64,000 nucleotides of DNA from assembly GCF_000230895.2 (NCBI RefSeq), contig NC_016604.1, positions 620,001 through 684,000 of the forward strand, in the 5' to 3' direction. Position 1 is the stretch's first letter. Each line of letters starts with the position of its first letter. Positions 26,958 through 39,950 of the stretch are shown here, one piece after another. This DNA comes from Mycolicibacterium rhodesiae NBB3. Its GTDB lineage: Bacteria > Actinomycetota > Actinomycetes > Mycobacteriales > Mycobacteriaceae. A program made the translations under genes and the position numbers. A model generated the notes under the pieces. The model was not told where the DNA came from. It did no database searches and saw nothing but the letters and a program-made list of their open reading frames with translations.

Positions 26958-27823
26958 TCGAGCACCCTAAGCTCGCGGGTGACCTTGGTGCGGGCCTCCA
27001 GCTCGTCGTCTGGCGGGTAGTCGACGCCCTCGAGTGTCAGTCCGTGTGGCGGCGCAGCCGCGAAGTCGCTGGAACGGCTTGTCGAGCTCAAAAGCGTCGC
27101 GCACCAGCCGGGTTCGCGACGACCCTCACCGACAGCCAGTAGCGCGCCCACCAGCGAGCGCACCATCGCCCAGCAGAACGCGTCGGCGGTGACGCCGACC
27201 GTGACGCGGTCACCCTCTCGCGAGAGCTCCAGCCTCTGCAGATCACGGATGGTCGTGGCACCATCGCGATGACGGCAGAAGGCGGCGAAATTGTGCAGCC
27301 CCACCAGATCCCGGGCGGCCTGGGCCATTGCGTCGACATCCAGCGGCCGGGGCCATGCGGTGACGAAGCGGGCCTGCTGCGGTTCCACACCGTAGGGCGC
27401 GGTCGACAACCGATACGCGTAGTGCCGGCGCAGCGCAGAGAAGCGCGCGTCGAAACCCGGTGCCGCGCGGACGATGTCGACCACACGCACGTCCTGTGGC
27501 ACGAACCGCGCGAGACGTCGCACGAGCGGCAGGAACTCGCTGTGTTCGGCACGGCTCGTGCGGGGGTAGGCGTGCGGCAGCGCGTGGACCGGCACGTCGA
27601 CGTGGGCGACCTGGCCGGTCGCGTGCACACCGGTGTCGGTGCGTCCGGCGGCGCGCAGCTGCACTCGGGTGCGAAACACGGTCGACAGGGCCTCGTCGAG
27701 CACACCGGCCACCGTGCGCTGCCCGGCCTGTACCGCCCAACCGGCGAATTCGGTTCCGTCGTAGGCGATATCGAGACGGAGACGAACAAGCCCGCCACCG
27801 TTGTCGATGGCGGGCGTGTTCAT
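26954..27823 (-). CDS. truA: tRNA pseudouridine(38-40) synthase TruA
   Basis: Isomerises uridines 38-40 in the anticodon arm of tRNAs. 289 residues; the catalytic Asp lies in [18 protein letters not shown]. Other family blocks are [42 protein letters not shown] and [15 protein letters not shown]. The C-terminal EGVDYP is typical. Last gene of the minus-strand ribosomal/rpoA run, 37 bp after rplQ. Confidence 0.96.
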   Translation of the reverse strand: MNTPAIDNGGGLVRLRLDIAYDGTEFAGWAVQAGQRTVAGVLDEALSTVFRTRVQLRAAGRTDTGVHATGQVAHVDVPVHALPHAYPRTSRAEHSEFLPLVRRLARFVPQDVRVVDIVRAAPGFDARFSALRRHYAYRLSTAPYGVEPQQARFVTAWPRPLDVDAMAQAARDLVGLHNFAAFCRHRDGATTIRDLQRLELSREGDRVTVGVTADAFCWAMVRSLVGALLAVGEGRREPGWCATLLSSTSRSSDFAAAPPHGLTLEGVDYPPDDELEARTKVTRELRVLD

Positions 27824-27860
27824 CGATGAGCGCTTACGCGAAGAGCGTGACGAAGCTTCG

Positions 27861-28430
27861 CTACTTGGCGTCGTCGGCCTTTTCGTCGGCCTCTGCTTCG
27901 GCGACCTCTTCGGCGGCCTCAGCTTCCTGAGCCTCCTCGATCGCCGAATCCTCGGCCTTGACCTCTTCGACGGACTCCTCGGCCGGAGCCTCCTCGACGG
28001 GCGCCGCCTTGGCAGGCGCAGCCTTCTGCGACGCGGCCGCCCGGCGGGCGCGGTTGGCCTCCGAGGTCACGGTCTTCTCCCGCACCAGCTCGATGACGGC
28101 CATCGGGGCGTTGTCGCCCTTACGTGCCTCCACCTTGATGATGCGGGTGTAGCCGCCCTCGCGGTCGGCGAAGAACGGACCGATCTCGGCGAACAGCGTG
28201 TGCACCACGTCCTTGTCGCGGATCTTCTTCATCACCTCACGCCGGTTGTGCAGCGTGCCCTTCTTGGCATGGGTGATGAGCTTCTCCGCGTAGGGCCGCA
28301 ACGCGCGCGCCTTGGGCTCGGTCGTCTTGATCCGGCCGTGCTCGAACAGCGACGTGGCCAGGTTGGCCAGCAGCGCCTTCTGGTGCGAGGACGACCCGCC
28401 GAGGCGAGGGCCCTTGGTGGGCTTAGGCAT
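27861..28430 (-). CDS. rplQ: 50S ribosomal protein L17
   Basis: Large-subunit protein. 189 residues: the conserved 120-residue core ([47 protein letters not shown]) is followed by an acidic Ala/Glu-rich extension of about 65 residues, as in other mycobacteria. Follows rpoA by 76 bp in the alpha operon. Confidence 0.97.
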   Translation of the reverse strand: MPKPTKGPRLGGSSSHQKALLANLATSLFEHGRIKTTEPKARALRPYAEKLITHAKKGTLHNRREVMKKIRDKDVVHTLFAEIGPFFADREGGYTRIIKVEARKGDNAPMAVIELVREKTVTSEANRARRAAASQKAAPAKAAPVEEAPAEESVEEVKAEDSAIEEAQEAEAAEEVAEAEADEKADDAK

Positions 28431-28506
28431 TTTGAACCTCAGGCATTGCGACTTCTCCTAAATGGGGCCGGCCCCCGTATCAGGTAGGACCGGGACGGGT
28501 TACTTC

Positions 28507-29559
<1,053 letters not shown>

Positions 29560-29635
29560 CTATTCTTCTCCTCCTCGGCACCCGCTATTTGATGCCGTCA
29601 GGGTGTTCTCCGCAGCGGTTGCCGCGGCAGAAGTA

Positions 29636-30241
29636 TTACTTCGAGTAGAGCTCGACGATCAGCTGCTCCTGCAGCGGGATGTCGATCTGCGCACGCTCGG
29701 GCAGCTGGTGCACCAGGATGCGCTGGCGTTCGCCGACGACCTGCAGCCAGCCCGGGATCGGGCGGTCGCCCGCGGTCTCCCGTGCGACCTCGAATGGCAG
29801 AGTGTTCAACGACTTCGGCTTGATGTCGATGATGTCGTACTGCGACACCCGGTAGCTCGGGATGTCGACCTTCACACCGTTGACGGTGAAGTGGCCGTGG
29901 CTGACCAGCTGACGCGCCATGCGACGGGTGCGGGCCAGGCCTGCGCGGTAGATGACGTTGTCCAGCCGGCTCTCGAGGATGCGCAGCAGGTTGTCACCGG
30001 TCTTGCCGGGCTGCCGGTTGGCCTCTTCGTAGTAGCGACGGAACTGCTTCTCCATCACGCCGTAGGAGAAGCGGGCCTTCTGCTTCTCCTGCAGCTGCTG
30101 ACGGTATTCGCTCTCCTTGATCCGCGCGCGGCCGTGCTGGCCCGGCGGGTAGGGGCGCTTCTCGAACGACTGATCTCCGCCGACCAGGTCGACGCCGAGT
30201 CGGCGCGACTTGCGGGTCGCGGGTCCGGTGTAACGAGCCAT
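29636..30241 (-). CDS. rpsD: 30S ribosomal protein S4
   Basis: 201-residue 16S rRNA-binding assembly protein. Recognised by ARYTGPATRKSRRLGVDLVGG, the RPYPPGQHGRARIKESEY block, the S4 domain (RLDNVIYRAGLARTRRMARQLVSHGHFTVNG) and the final ELYSK. The ATG at 30241 gives the standard length. Confidence 0.98.
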   Translation of the reverse strand: MARYTGPATRKSRRLGVDLVGGDQSFEKRPYPPGQHGRARIKESEYRQQLQEKQKARFSYGVMEKQFRRYYEEANRQPGKTGDNLLRILESRLDNVIYRAGLARTRRMARQLVSHGHFTVNGVKVDIPSYRVSQYDIIDIKPKSLNTLPFEVARETAGDRPIPGWLQVVGERQRILVHQLPERAQIDIPLQEQLIVELYSK

Positions 30242-30255
30242 TAGTCCTGTTCCTC

Positions 30256-30672
30256 CTAGACCCTGCGCCGCTTCGGCGGACGGCACCCGTTGTGCGGCTG
30301 CGGCGTGACGTCGGCGATGGCACCGACCTCGAGGCCGGCGGCCTGCAACGAGCGGATGGCGGTCTCGCGGCCCGAGCCGGGGCCCTTCACGAAGACGTCG
30401 ACCTTCTTCACGCCGTGCTCCTGCGCCTTACGGGCAGCGTTCTCGGCGGCCAACTGCGCGGCGAACGGGGTCGACTTACGCGAACCCTTGAAGCCGACGT
30501 GTCCCGAGGACGCCCATGCGATGACGTTGCCCTGCGGGTCGGTGATCGACACGATCGTGTTGTTGAACGTGCTCTTGATGTGCGCAGCGCCGTGCGGGAC
30601 GTTCTTCTTTTCCCTGCGGCGGGTCTTCTGACCCTTCTTGGCGGCGCCTGCAGCCTTCTTTGCGGGTGGCAT
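30256..30672 (-). CDS. rpsK: 30S ribosomal protein S11
   Basis: 138-residue small-subunit platform protein. Lys-rich N-terminal tail, then [55 protein letters not shown] and the terminal [16 protein letters not shown]. Its first base coincides with the last base of the rpsM stop region, so translation is coupled. Confidence 0.98.
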   Translation of the reverse strand: MPPAKKAAGAAKKGQKTRRREKKNVPHGAAHIKSTFNNTIVSITDPQGNVIAWASSGHVGFKGSRKSTPFAAQLAAENAARKAQEHGVKKVDVFVKGPGSGRETAIRSLQAAGLEVGAIADVTPQPHNGCRPPKRRRV

Positions 30673-31046
30673 TACTTGGCCTTCTTCTTACCGGCGATGG
30701 TGCGCTTCGGGCCCTTGCGGGTGCGCGCATTGGTCTTGGTCCGCTGGCCACGCACCGGCAATCCGCGACGGTGCCGCAGACCCTGGTAGCAGCCGATCTC
30801 GATCTTGCGGCGGATGTCGGACTGCACCTCGCGGCGCAGGTCGCCCTCCACCTTGAGGTTGCCCTCGATGTAGTCGCGCAGCTGGGTCACCTGATCATCG
30901 GTCAGGTCCTTGGTGCGCAGGTTCCGGTCGATGCCGGTCGCCTCCAGGATCTCCTGGGAGCGGGTACGGCCGACGCCGTAGATGTAGGTCAGCGCGATCT
31001 CCATGCGCTTGTCGCGCGGGAGGTCGACGCCCACTAGACGTGCCAC
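30672..31046 (-). CDS. rpsM: 30S ribosomal protein S13
   Basis: 124-residue head protein contacting L5 and tRNA. Recognised by [52 protein letters not shown] and the basic C-terminus. Followed directly by rpsK. Confidence 0.98.
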   Translation of the reverse strand: MARLVGVDLPRDKRMEIALTYIYGVGRTRSQEILEATGIDRNLRTKDLTDDQVTQLRDYIEGNLKVEGDLRREVQSDIRRKIEIGCYQGLRHRRGLPVRGQRTKTNARTRKGPKRTIAGKKKAK

Positions 31047-31232
31047 AGTGGTGTGTTCCTTCTCGTTGCGGAGGTCTGTTCCCAGTCCGTTCCCGACGGC
31101 GTCGGGGTCCGGCCTCCGTGCCGGACGTTCGGATGTTGCTCTTCGCGCAAGCGCTCATCGCTGTCGAGCGGCCTATCCGCTCAGTGGTACTGGGATTGCG
31201 TCATTGAGTTGTGTGCAGCAAGCGCGCTGTAT

Positions 31233-31346
31233 TTAGCCCTGGCGCTGCTTATGGCGCGGATCTGAGCAGATCACCATGACCCGCCCATGCCGACGGATCA
31301 CCCTGCACTTGTCGCAAATGGGCTTGACGCTCGGGTTCACCTTCAC
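31233..31346 (-). CDS. rpmJ: 50S ribosomal protein L36
   Basis: 37-residue protein with the zinc ribbon [17 protein letters not shown] and a final His (DPRHKQRQG), i.e. the Cys-containing C+ form that needs zinc. GTG start at 31346 with ribosome site gaagga. 31 bp after infA; about 185 bp separate it from rpsM. Confidence 0.97.
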
Positions 31347-31377
31347 GGCTGTGTCGATCCTTCTGTGCTTCTCGTCG

Positions 31378-31599
31378 TTACTTGTACCGGTAAACAATGC
31401 GGCCCCGGGACAGGTCGTATGGAGACAGCTCCACCACGACGCGGTCCTCGGGCAGGATGCGGATGTAGTGCTGCCGCATCTTGCCGCTGATGTGGGCGAG
31501 AACCTTGTGACCGTTCTCCAGCTCAATGCGGAACATCGCATTGGGCAGGGGCTCGACCACGCGACCCTCGACCTCTATGGCACCGTCTTTCTTGGCCAT
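31378..31599 (-). CDS. infA: Translation initiation factor IF-1
   Basis: 73-residue OB-fold factor that binds the ribosomal A site during initiation. Sequence blocks [39 protein letters not shown] and [15 protein letters not shown] are diagnostic and the length is standard. First gene of the infA-rpmJ-rpsM-rpsK-rpsD-rpoA-rplQ-truA run; its promoter must lie in 31600-31860, shared with a divergent gene. Confidence 0.98.
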
Positions 31600-31831
31600 T
31601 GTTTTTCGGAGTTCCTCCGTGTCCTGTCGATCGTTGGCGCCGGTCGGCGCAGCTTTACTCCGACTGCAAAACGTGAGCCGGTAGCTAGAAATTCCAGACT
31701 GGGGCACGCAAGAGCCGGCGCGATGACCGCACCGTTGGTCCATGTTACCTGTTCGGGCGCTTCACCCAAAATCGCTGAACCCGCAGCTAGTGGACGGTTC
31801 GCTCACGGCGAACCCCGCGCCTTGACCTGAT

Positions 31832-31856
31832 ATCGGCTGGACTGCGGGCGCATAAT
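31832..31856 (+). promoter_or_regulatory. Possible promoter giving a leaderless transcript
   Basis: CATAAT (31851-31856) lies 8 nt before the ATG at 31865, a spacing that would start transcription at the A of the start codon. TTGACC at 31832-31837 may act as -35, though the 13-bp spacer is short. No Shine-Dalgarno is present upstream of that ATG. Confidence 0.35.
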
Positions 31857-31864
31857 TGTCACCG

Positions 31865-33568
31865 ATGACCCCACCCGCCGTGGAGCCCCGTAAACCCGCC
31901 ATTCTCACCGTGGACGACGACCCCGCAGTGTCGCGCGCTGTCACACGCGATCTGCGACGTCACTACGGTGAGCGCTATCGCATCGTGCGCGCCGAATCCG
32001 GCGCCGATGCGATCGCGACCCTCAAAGAGCTGAAGCTGCGTGGCGATGCCGTCGCGGTGATCGTTTCCGACTATCGGATGCCGCAGATGAGCGGCATCGA
32101 CTTCCTCGAGAAGGCGATGGACATGTACCCGCTCGCCCGGCGGGTACTGCTGACCGCGTATGCCGACGTCAGTGCCGCGATCGACGCCATAAACGTCGTC
32201 GACCTGGACCATTACCTGCAGAAACCGTGGGATCCGCCGGCTGAGAAGCTCTATCCGGTGATCGACGATCTGTTGGAGAAGTGGCACGCCACGGGCGATC
32301 GCGCGATGCCATACACCAAGGTGATCGGTCATCGATACAGTGACCGCTCCTGGGAAGTGCGGCAGTTCCTGGCCCGCAATGGGTACTCGTTCCGGGCCGT
32401 CAATGCCGAGGAACCCAAGGGTCAGCAACTCCTAGAGGCCGCCGGGCTCGACGACAGCCGCCTGCCGGTCGTCATCACCGAAAAGGGTGAGACGCTCGTC
32501 GAGCCGACGGACGTCGAGCTGGCCACGCTCCTCGGCCTCTCGACAAGCCCGCAATTGGAGATGTATGACCTCGCGGTGATCGGCGGCGGCCCCGCAGGTC
32601 TGGCCGCCGCGGTGTACGGCGCATCTGAAGGCCTCAAGACAGTGCTTATCGAGAAGTCCTCCACTGGCGGCCAGGCGGGCCGTAGCTCGAAGATCGAGAA
32701 CTATCTGGGCTTTCCGCGCGGAGTTTCGGGCGCCGAGCTCACGACGTCCGCGCGACTGCAGGCGGAGAAGTTCGGAGCCGAGGTCATCACCACTCAGGAG
32801 GCCGGCAAGCTCGAAGTCAACGGTGTCGGCGCGGCGCATTCGATCCAGCTCAATGAGGACCACACCATCGGAGCGCGCGCGGTCATCCTCGCCACCGGCG
32901 TCGACTACCGCCAACTGCAGATCACCGGATGCTGGGACGACCCCGACGACCCAGGCTGCAATTACATCGGCCGCGGCGTCTACTACGGCGCCTCGGTGTC
33001 GGACAACAGCGAGTGTGCCGGCGAAGACGTCTACATCGTCGGCGGCGCCAACTCAGCGGGTCAGGCGGCCATGTACATGTCGCAGACGGCCAAGTCGGTC
33101 ACGATGCTGATCCGCGGTTCGTCGCTGGAAGCCGGGATGTCGCAATATTTGGTCGATCGGATTCTCAAGACGCCGAACATCACGGTCCGTACCTGCACCG
33201 AGGTCATCGACACCACTGCGGACGACGATCATTTGACCGGGCTGTTGCTGTCGGACCGGCGGACCGGCGAGACGGAAACGGTGACCTGCGACCGGATGTG
33301 CTGTTTCATCGGGGCCACTCCACGCACCGATTGGCTCGAGGAAGCGGGAATAGCCCGCGATGACCATGGTTTTGTTCTGTCGGGGCCCGATGTCATGAAA
33401 GTCAGCGGATGGATGCTGGACCGTCCGCCCCATCACTTGGAAACAAGTGTGCCCGGTGTCTTCGTTGCAGGGGATGTGCGATCGGAGTCCGCGAAGCGGG
33501 TTGCGGCGGCTGTCGGCGAAGGGTCGATGGCAGTGATGTTGGTGCATAGGTATCTGGCTGAAGCATGA
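31865..33568 (+). CDS. Receiver-domain / thioredoxin-reductase-like fusion flavoprotein
   Basis: 567-residue fusion. A two-component receiver domain occupies residues 1-140, with acidic pocket DDD (17-19), phospho-acceptor D69 (VSDYRMPQMSG) and conserved K120. A glutaredoxin-like region (about 150-225) leads to a TrxB-like flavoprotein domain (233-567) with FAD motif GGGPAGLAAA and NAD(P) motif GGANSAGQAA. The CxxC redox pair of true thioredoxin reductases is absent; that position reads YYGASVSDNSECAG. Output may be phosphorylation-controlled electron transfer rather than thioredoxin reduction. The downstream histidine kinase is its likely partner. Confidence 0.88.
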   Translation: MTPPAVEPRKPAILTVDDDPAVSRAVTRDLRRHYGERYRIVRAESGADAIATLKELKLRGDAVAVIVSDYRMPQMSGIDFLEKAMDMYPLARRVLLTAYADVSAAIDAINVVDLDHYLQKPWDPPAEKLYPVIDDLLEKWHATGDRAMPYTKVIGHRYSDRSWEVRQFLARNGYSFRAVNAEEPKGQQLLEAAGLDDSRLPVVITEKGETLVEPTDVELATLLGLSTSPQLEMYDLAVIGGGPAGLAAAVYGASEGLKTVLIEKSSTGGQAGRSSKIENYLGFPRGVSGAELTTSARLQAEKFGAEVITTQEAGKLEVNGVGAAHSIQLNEDHTIGARAVILATGVDYRQLQITGCWDDPDDPGCNYIGRGVYYGASVSDNSECAGEDVYIVGGANSAGQAAMYMSQTAKSVTMLIRGSSLEAGMSQYLVDRILKTPNITVRTCTEVIDTTADDDHLTGLLLSDRRTGETETVTCDRMCCFIGATPRTDWLEEAGIARDDHGFVLSGPDVMKVSGWMLDRPPHHLETSVPGVFVAGDVRSESAKRVAAAVGEGSMAVMLVHRYLAEA

Positions 33569-33606
33569 TCGTCGGCACCGCCGACGAAGCCTGAGAGGAC
33601 CGAGAC

Positions 33607-35118
33607 ATGGGTGAGGCCACGGGCTCGAACGAACACGAGGAGTGCATCCGCGACGAGCTGCGGACGCTATTCCTGTTCGAGGAATTGACCGACGAGCAGC
33701 TGGACATCTTGTGTGAAGCGGGGCACATCGAGACCTTCCCGGCGGGCCCGCTGGTGGTCGAGGGCGACGAGGCGACGTGCTTCTACGTCATGATCGACGG
33801 TGAGCTGATCATGTCGAAGCGCACAGGGGGTGTGGATGTTCAGACCAACCGCACCTCGCAGTCCGGCGTCTACTTCGGCGCCTGGTCGGCCTACGTACCC
33901 GGCGAGGAGCACACCTACCAGGCCTCGGTCCGGCTGACCAAGCCGTCGCGCTGCTTCGTACTCGACTCCAACGCGTTTGCGAGTTTCATGCAGAAGCAGT
34001 TCCCCATGGCCGTTCATCTGCTCGAGGGCCATATGGTCGGCGGACGGCGACAGAGCCAGATCATCGGTCAGCGCGAGAAGCTGCTGGCGCTGGGCACCAT
34101 CACCGCCGGTCTCACCCATCAGCTCAACAACCCGGCGGCTGCTGCTGCCCGCGCCGTTGCGGACCTGCGCGAGGGCGTCGGCAAGATGCGCCACAAGTTG
34201 GCCATGCTGGCTGACGGCAAGTTCACCCCTGACGCGCTGCGGGTGCTGGTCAGCATCCAGGACGAAGTCGCCGAACAGGTCGCCAAGTCCAAGGCGCAGG
34301 AGCTCACGGCACTGGAGTCCTCCGACCGCGAAGACCAAATGGGCGACTGGCTCGAAGCCCGCAACATCATCGGCGCCTGGGACTACGCGCCGACGTTTGT
34401 CGAGGCCGGCCTCGACGTCGACTGGCTCGAACGGGTCGAGGCCTCGATCGACGACGTGGACTGCTCGGCGACGATGCAGAGCGCTCTCGGCTGGCTGAAG
34501 TACACGATCGACACCGAACTGCGGATGAACGAGATCGCCGACGCAAGCAGTCGCATTTCTGCGCTGCTCGCGGGTACCAAGAAGTACTCGCAGATGGACA
34601 GGGCCGAGTATCAGACCGTGAACATCCACGAGTTGCTCTACAGCACCATCAAGACGCTGTTCGGCGACAAGGTCGGCCCCGACAAGCCCATCAAACTCGT
34701 CAAGGAGATGGACAAGTCCATTCCTGAGATCTCCTGCTATCCAGGCGGTTTGAACGAGGTGTGGGATGTCATCATCAACAACGCCATCCAGGCGATGGAC
34801 GGCCACGGCACGTTGACGATCCGCACCGGGCTCCAGGACGACGGCATGGTCCGCGTCGAGATCGGCGATGACGGGCCGGGCATCTCCGAGGAGAACATCG
34901 GCCGCATCTTCACGGCGTTCTTCACGACCAAACCGTTCGGCCAAGGGGACGGGCTGGGGCTGGATCTCGCGCGCAGGATCGTCGTCGAGAAGCACCAGGG
35001 CGACATCCGGGTCGAGTCCAAACCCGGCGATACCCGCTTCATCGTCTGCCTGCCGCTGGTCGCCCCACCGCCCGTCGTGCCAACGCCGGGCGAGCTGTCG
35101 GCCGCGGGCACGGAATAG
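33607..35118 (+). CDS. Cyclic-nucleotide-domain sensor histidine kinase
   Basis: 503-residue cytosolic kinase without membrane segments. Residues 1-140 form a cNMP-binding-type domain (LFLFEELTDEQLDILCEAGHIE, FYVMIDGELIMSKR). The phospho-His lies in LGTITAGLTHQLNNPAAAA. The C-terminal ATPase domain shows the N box (NEVWDVIINNAIQAM), G1 (DDGPGIS) and G2 (GQGDGLGLDLA). Starts 38 bp after the receiver-TrxR fusion, so it probably phosphorylates that protein. The ligand could be a cyclic nucleotide or another small effector. Confidence 0.87.
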   Translation: MGEATGSNEHEECIRDELRTLFLFEELTDEQLDILCEAGHIETFPAGPLVVEGDEATCFYVMIDGELIMSKRTGGVDVQTNRTSQSGVYFGAWSAYVPGEEHTYQASVRLTKPSRCFVLDSNAFASFMQKQFPMAVHLLEGHMVGGRRQSQIIGQREKLLALGTITAGLTHQLNNPAAAAARAVADLREGVGKMRHKLAMLADGKFTPDALRVLVSIQDEVAEQVAKSKAQELTALESSDREDQMGDWLEARNIIGAWDYAPTFVEAGLDVDWLERVEASIDDVDCSATMQSALGWLKYTIDTELRMNEIADASSRISALLAGTKKYSQMDRAEYQTVNIHELLYSTIKTLFGDKVGPDKPIKLVKEMDKSIPEISCYPGGLNEVWDVIINNAIQAMDGHGTLTIRTGLQDDGMVRVEIGDDGPGISEENIGRIFTAFFTTKPFGQGDGLGLDLARRIVVEKHQGDIRVESKPGDTRFIVCLPLVAPPPVVPTPGELSAAGTE

Positions 35119-35145
35119 TTCTGAGCTCCCGCGGTTGGAGCAATC

Positions 35146-35991
35146 ATGACGACCCCTGATCTCGGCCCGTTCGGCGTATTCGGTCACTATTCGATGTGGC
35201 GGCAGCTCTCACCTCAGCAACTCAAGGACATCGAGGCTCTCGGGTACGGCGCGATCTGGGCCGGTGGCTCACCGCCTGCCGAGCTCGACTGGGTCGACCC
35301 CATTCTCGCGGCCACGGAGTCAATGCAGCTCGCGACCGGCATCGTCAACATCTGGACCGCCGCCGCAGGTCCGGTCTCCGAATCGTTCCATCGCATCGAG
35401 ACGGCGTATCCCGGCCGCTTTCTGCTGGGCATCGGGGTCGGTCATCCCGAGGCGCATCAGGAGTACAAGAAGCCGTACGACGCGCTGGGCGAGTATCTCG
35501 ACAAGCTCGACGAGTACGGCGTTCCGACGGATCGCCGGGTGGTGGCCGCGCTCGGCCCTCAGGTGCTGAAGCTGTCGGCCCGCCGCAGCGCCGGGGCGCA
35601 TCCCTACCTGACGACGCCCGAACACACCGCCCAGGCGCGCGAGATCGTGGGGCCGCACGCCTTCATCGCACCAGAGCACAAGGCTGTGTTGACCACGGAC
35701 GCCGACAAGGCCCGGGCCGTCGGCCGCAAGGCGCTGGAGGTGTACCTCAACCTCGCCAACTATCTGAACAACTGGAAGCGGCTGGGTTTCACCGATGAGG
35801 ATGTCGCCAAGCCGGGAAGCGACCGCCTCGTCGACGCCGTCGTCGCCTATGGCACTGTCGACGCCATCGCAGCGCGGTTGCGCGAGCACCTTGCCGCGGG
35901 CGCCAATCATGTTCCGATTCAGGTCCTGACGGGTACTGACAAGCTCGTGCCCGCCCTCACCGAACTGGCGGGCCCGCTCGGACTCCAGTGA
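35146..35991 (+). CDS. F420-dependent LLM-class oxidoreductase (1 of 2)
   Basis: 281-residue luciferase-like TIM-barrel enzyme expected to use F420. Family blocks: LGPFGVFGHYSMW, ALGYGAIWAGGSPP, ATGIVNIWTAAAGPVSESFHRIE, PGRFLLGIGVGHPEAH and SAGAHPYLTTPEHTAQARE. About two thirds identical to the next gene, so a tandem duplication. It follows the kinase by 27 bp and may belong to the same redox-signalling unit. The substrate is unknown. Confidence 0.86.
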   Translation: MTTPDLGPFGVFGHYSMWRQLSPQQLKDIEALGYGAIWAGGSPPAELDWVDPILAATESMQLATGIVNIWTAAAGPVSESFHRIETAYPGRFLLGIGVGHPEAHQEYKKPYDALGEYLDKLDEYGVPTDRRVVAALGPQVLKLSARRSAGAHPYLTTPEHTAQAREIVGPHAFIAPEHKAVLTTDADKARAVGRKALEVYLNLANYLNNWKRLGFTDEDVAKPGSDRLVDAVVAYGTVDAIAARLREHLAAGANHVPIQVLTGTDKLVPALTELAGPLGLQ

Positions 35992-36000
35992 AAGGGCACC

Positions 36001-36843
36001 ATGACTGAGCTCAAACCCGATCTGGGCCGCTACGGCGTGTGGACGTTCGGCACACCCACGCCGGAACAGGCCGCCGCGATCGAGAAGCTGGGCTACGGCG
36101 CGGTGTGGATCGGCGGGTCACCGGCGGGCGATCTCGACTACGTGGAACCGCTGCTGGACGCGACCGAGTCGCTTCAGGTGGCCACTGGCATCGTCAACGT
36201 CTGGACCGCGCCGGCCGAGCAGGTCGCCGAGGCGTACCACCGCATCGAGGACAAATACCCCGGACGCTTTCTGCTCGGCATCGGGATAGGACACCCCGAG
36301 CACACCGAGGAATACCGCAAGCCCTACGACGTGCTCGTCGAGTATCTCGATGTCCTCGACGGCAAGAAGGTGCCGACGAGCCGTCGGGTCATCGCAGCGC
36401 TCGGACCGAAGGTGCTCAAACTCGCAGCGCAGCGCAGCGCGGGCGCGCACCCCTATCTGACCACGCCGCAGCACACCGGTGAGGCTCGAAACATACTGGG
36501 GCCGACGGTGTTTCTGGCGCCTGAGCACAAGGTCGTGCTGGCCCGCGACGCGGAAGCGTCCCGCAAGATCGGCCGGGAGACGGTCGATTTCTACCTCAAC
36601 CTGTCGAACTACCTGAACAATTGGAAGCGGCTGGGATTTACCGACGAAGACATCGCCAAGCCCGGCAGCGATCGCCTGATCGACGCCGTCGTCGCGCACG
36701 GCACGCCCGATGACATCGCCAAGGCGCTCAACGAGCACCGCGAGGCCGGGGCCGATCACGTGGCGATACAGGTACTGGGCGGTTGGGACAACCTTCTGCC
36801 CACGCTGGAAGAGCTGGCAGGCCCGCTCGGCCTGAAGGGCTAG
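36001..36843 (+). CDS. F420-dependent LLM-class oxidoreductase (2 of 2)
   Basis: 280-residue paralogue of the preceding gene, starting 9 bp after its stop. Shares LGYGAVWIGGSPAGD, ATGIVNVWTAPAEQVAEAYHRIE, RFLLGIGIGHPEH, SAGAHPYLTTPQHT and NYLNNWKRLGFTDEDIAKPGSDRL. Two near-identical enzymes side by side suggest different substrates or a heteromer. The stop overlaps the convergent sulfotransferase by 4 bp. Confidence 0.86.
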   Translation: MTELKPDLGRYGVWTFGTPTPEQAAAIEKLGYGAVWIGGSPAGDLDYVEPLLDATESLQVATGIVNVWTAPAEQVAEAYHRIEDKYPGRFLLGIGIGHPEHTEEYRKPYDVLVEYLDVLDGKKVPTSRRVIAALGPKVLKLAAQRSAGAHPYLTTPQHTGEARNILGPTVFLAPEHKVVLARDAEASRKIGRETVDFYLNLSNYLNNWKRLGFTDEDIAKPGSDRLIDAVVAHGTPDDIAKALNEHREAGADHVAIQVLGGWDNLLPTLEELAGPLGLKG

Positions 36844-37868
36844 GCCCAGGTCCCTTTACGACGGTGAAACATCGCCTGCAGTTCGATCAAGGTCTTCGCG
36901 ATGGCCGGCCGGGCCAGCTTGTAGCGGACACTGGCGACGTGCTGCCTGAACTCATCGAGCGCAGCGAGAAGCTCGGTTTCGTCTGCCCTATACGAGCCGA
37001 AGACGCGATCCAGCGTCGAGACGTCGAGCGATTCGCCGCGCGCGGCGGCGAACAACTCTTCGTAGACGGCGGGAATCCAGTCTGCGATGAAGCGCTCGGT
37101 CACCGGACCGCTGCGTCGATGTCGCCGGAGACTCGGGCTCAGGAACTCCTCAACGGCCTCTTCGTCCCCGCCGTCGAGATCGATGTCGAGCGCCACGGAG
37201 GTTCGTTTCACTTCCCTACGCCAGTCCTCGAGCAGGTTGCGATAGTCGATGAACACGCGCGGCGCGCCGCGTGTCAGCCGCTCCGCCAACAGGTTGTACT
37301 TCAGCCACAGCGCGCTTGATAGTTCCCGGGAGAATCCCCAGGACGCTGTCGCCGACGAGATGACCTCCCGCGGGTCGCGGACCGCAATCACCGCGACGGC
37401 GTCGAACCCCGCCCGATGCGCCGCCTCGAACCACAGGTCGGACAGCATCGTGATCCGGGGCTCCTTGATAACCACCACGGGCGCGTCGGACAGCGTGGAC
37501 AGGTACGACGTGATCTTGACGATGCAGGCGGCCCTGCGCCCGGCGGCGAAACCATCGGCGTCCAGCAACCTCATCGAGGGGTCGAACCATGCGCTGTCGT
37601 TGCGATACAGGATTTCCTCGTTGATACCGATGGCTTTACGCGGTTCCCAACATCCCCGCGGATTCGCCGTATCGGCGCCTAACAACCCCGCAGGTAGCCT
37701 GCAACCGCACAACGAAAGGACCCGCGTTAGGGCGGATGTACCCGACCGCTGTGCACCCAACACGAACACCACGACCGGACGTGGACCGGCACCGCCACAG
37801 TCTCTCTCTTCCGAAAAATTCTCTGCTGCAACGCCTTCCGCGAATCGGTCAATCCAGCCGCCCCTCAT
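36840..37868 (-). CDS. PAPS-dependent sulfotransferase family protein
   Basis: 342-residue cytosolic sulfotransferase. The 5'-phosphosulfate loop is VLGAQRSGTSALTRVL (about residues 36-51) and the 3'-phosphate motif is AVRDPREVISSATASWGF (about 160-180). Mycobacterial members sulfate glycolipids or menaquinone. The rhamnose genes next door hint at a sulfated rhamnosyl glycolipid acceptor, but that is speculation. It is transcribed away from rmlB and is probably monocistronic. Confidence 0.85.
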   Translation of the reverse strand: MRGGWIDRFAEGVAAENFSEERDCGGAGPRPVVVFVLGAQRSGTSALTRVLSLCGCRLPAGLLGADTANPRGCWEPRKAIGINEEILYRNDSAWFDPSMRLLDADGFAAGRRAACIVKITSYLSTLSDAPVVVIKEPRITMLSDLWFEAAHRAGFDAVAVIAVRDPREVISSATASWGFSRELSSALWLKYNLLAERLTRGAPRVFIDYRNLLEDWRREVKRTSVALDIDLDGGDEEAVEEFLSPSLRRHRRSGPVTERFIADWIPAVYEELFAAARGESLDVSTLDRVFGSYRADETELLAALDEFRQHVASVRYKLARPAIAKTLIELQAMFHRRKGTWA

Positions 37869-39816
<1,948 letters not shown>

Positions 39817-39913
39817 TTCTGGGCCGAAATAAGGTTCCGGTACGAAAAACCACCATCTGACGTGTGATAAGTCTGATCTCGGCTGGCCCTTGCGTACGTC
39901 ATCGGCGCATTAC

Positions 39914-39942
39914 TAGGATATCCAAGTATCTATCAGCGATAG
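39914..39942 (+). promoter_or_regulatory. Possible promoter/operator of the mmsA operon
   Basis: TAGGAT (39914-39919) lies 18 bp after TTGCGT (39890-39895), an acceptable -35/-10 pair. Between it and the start codon is a small inverted repeat, ctatc-agc-gatag (39930-39942), that could be an operator or a leader hairpin. Confidence 0.3.
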
Positions 39943-39950
39943 GGATGGCC

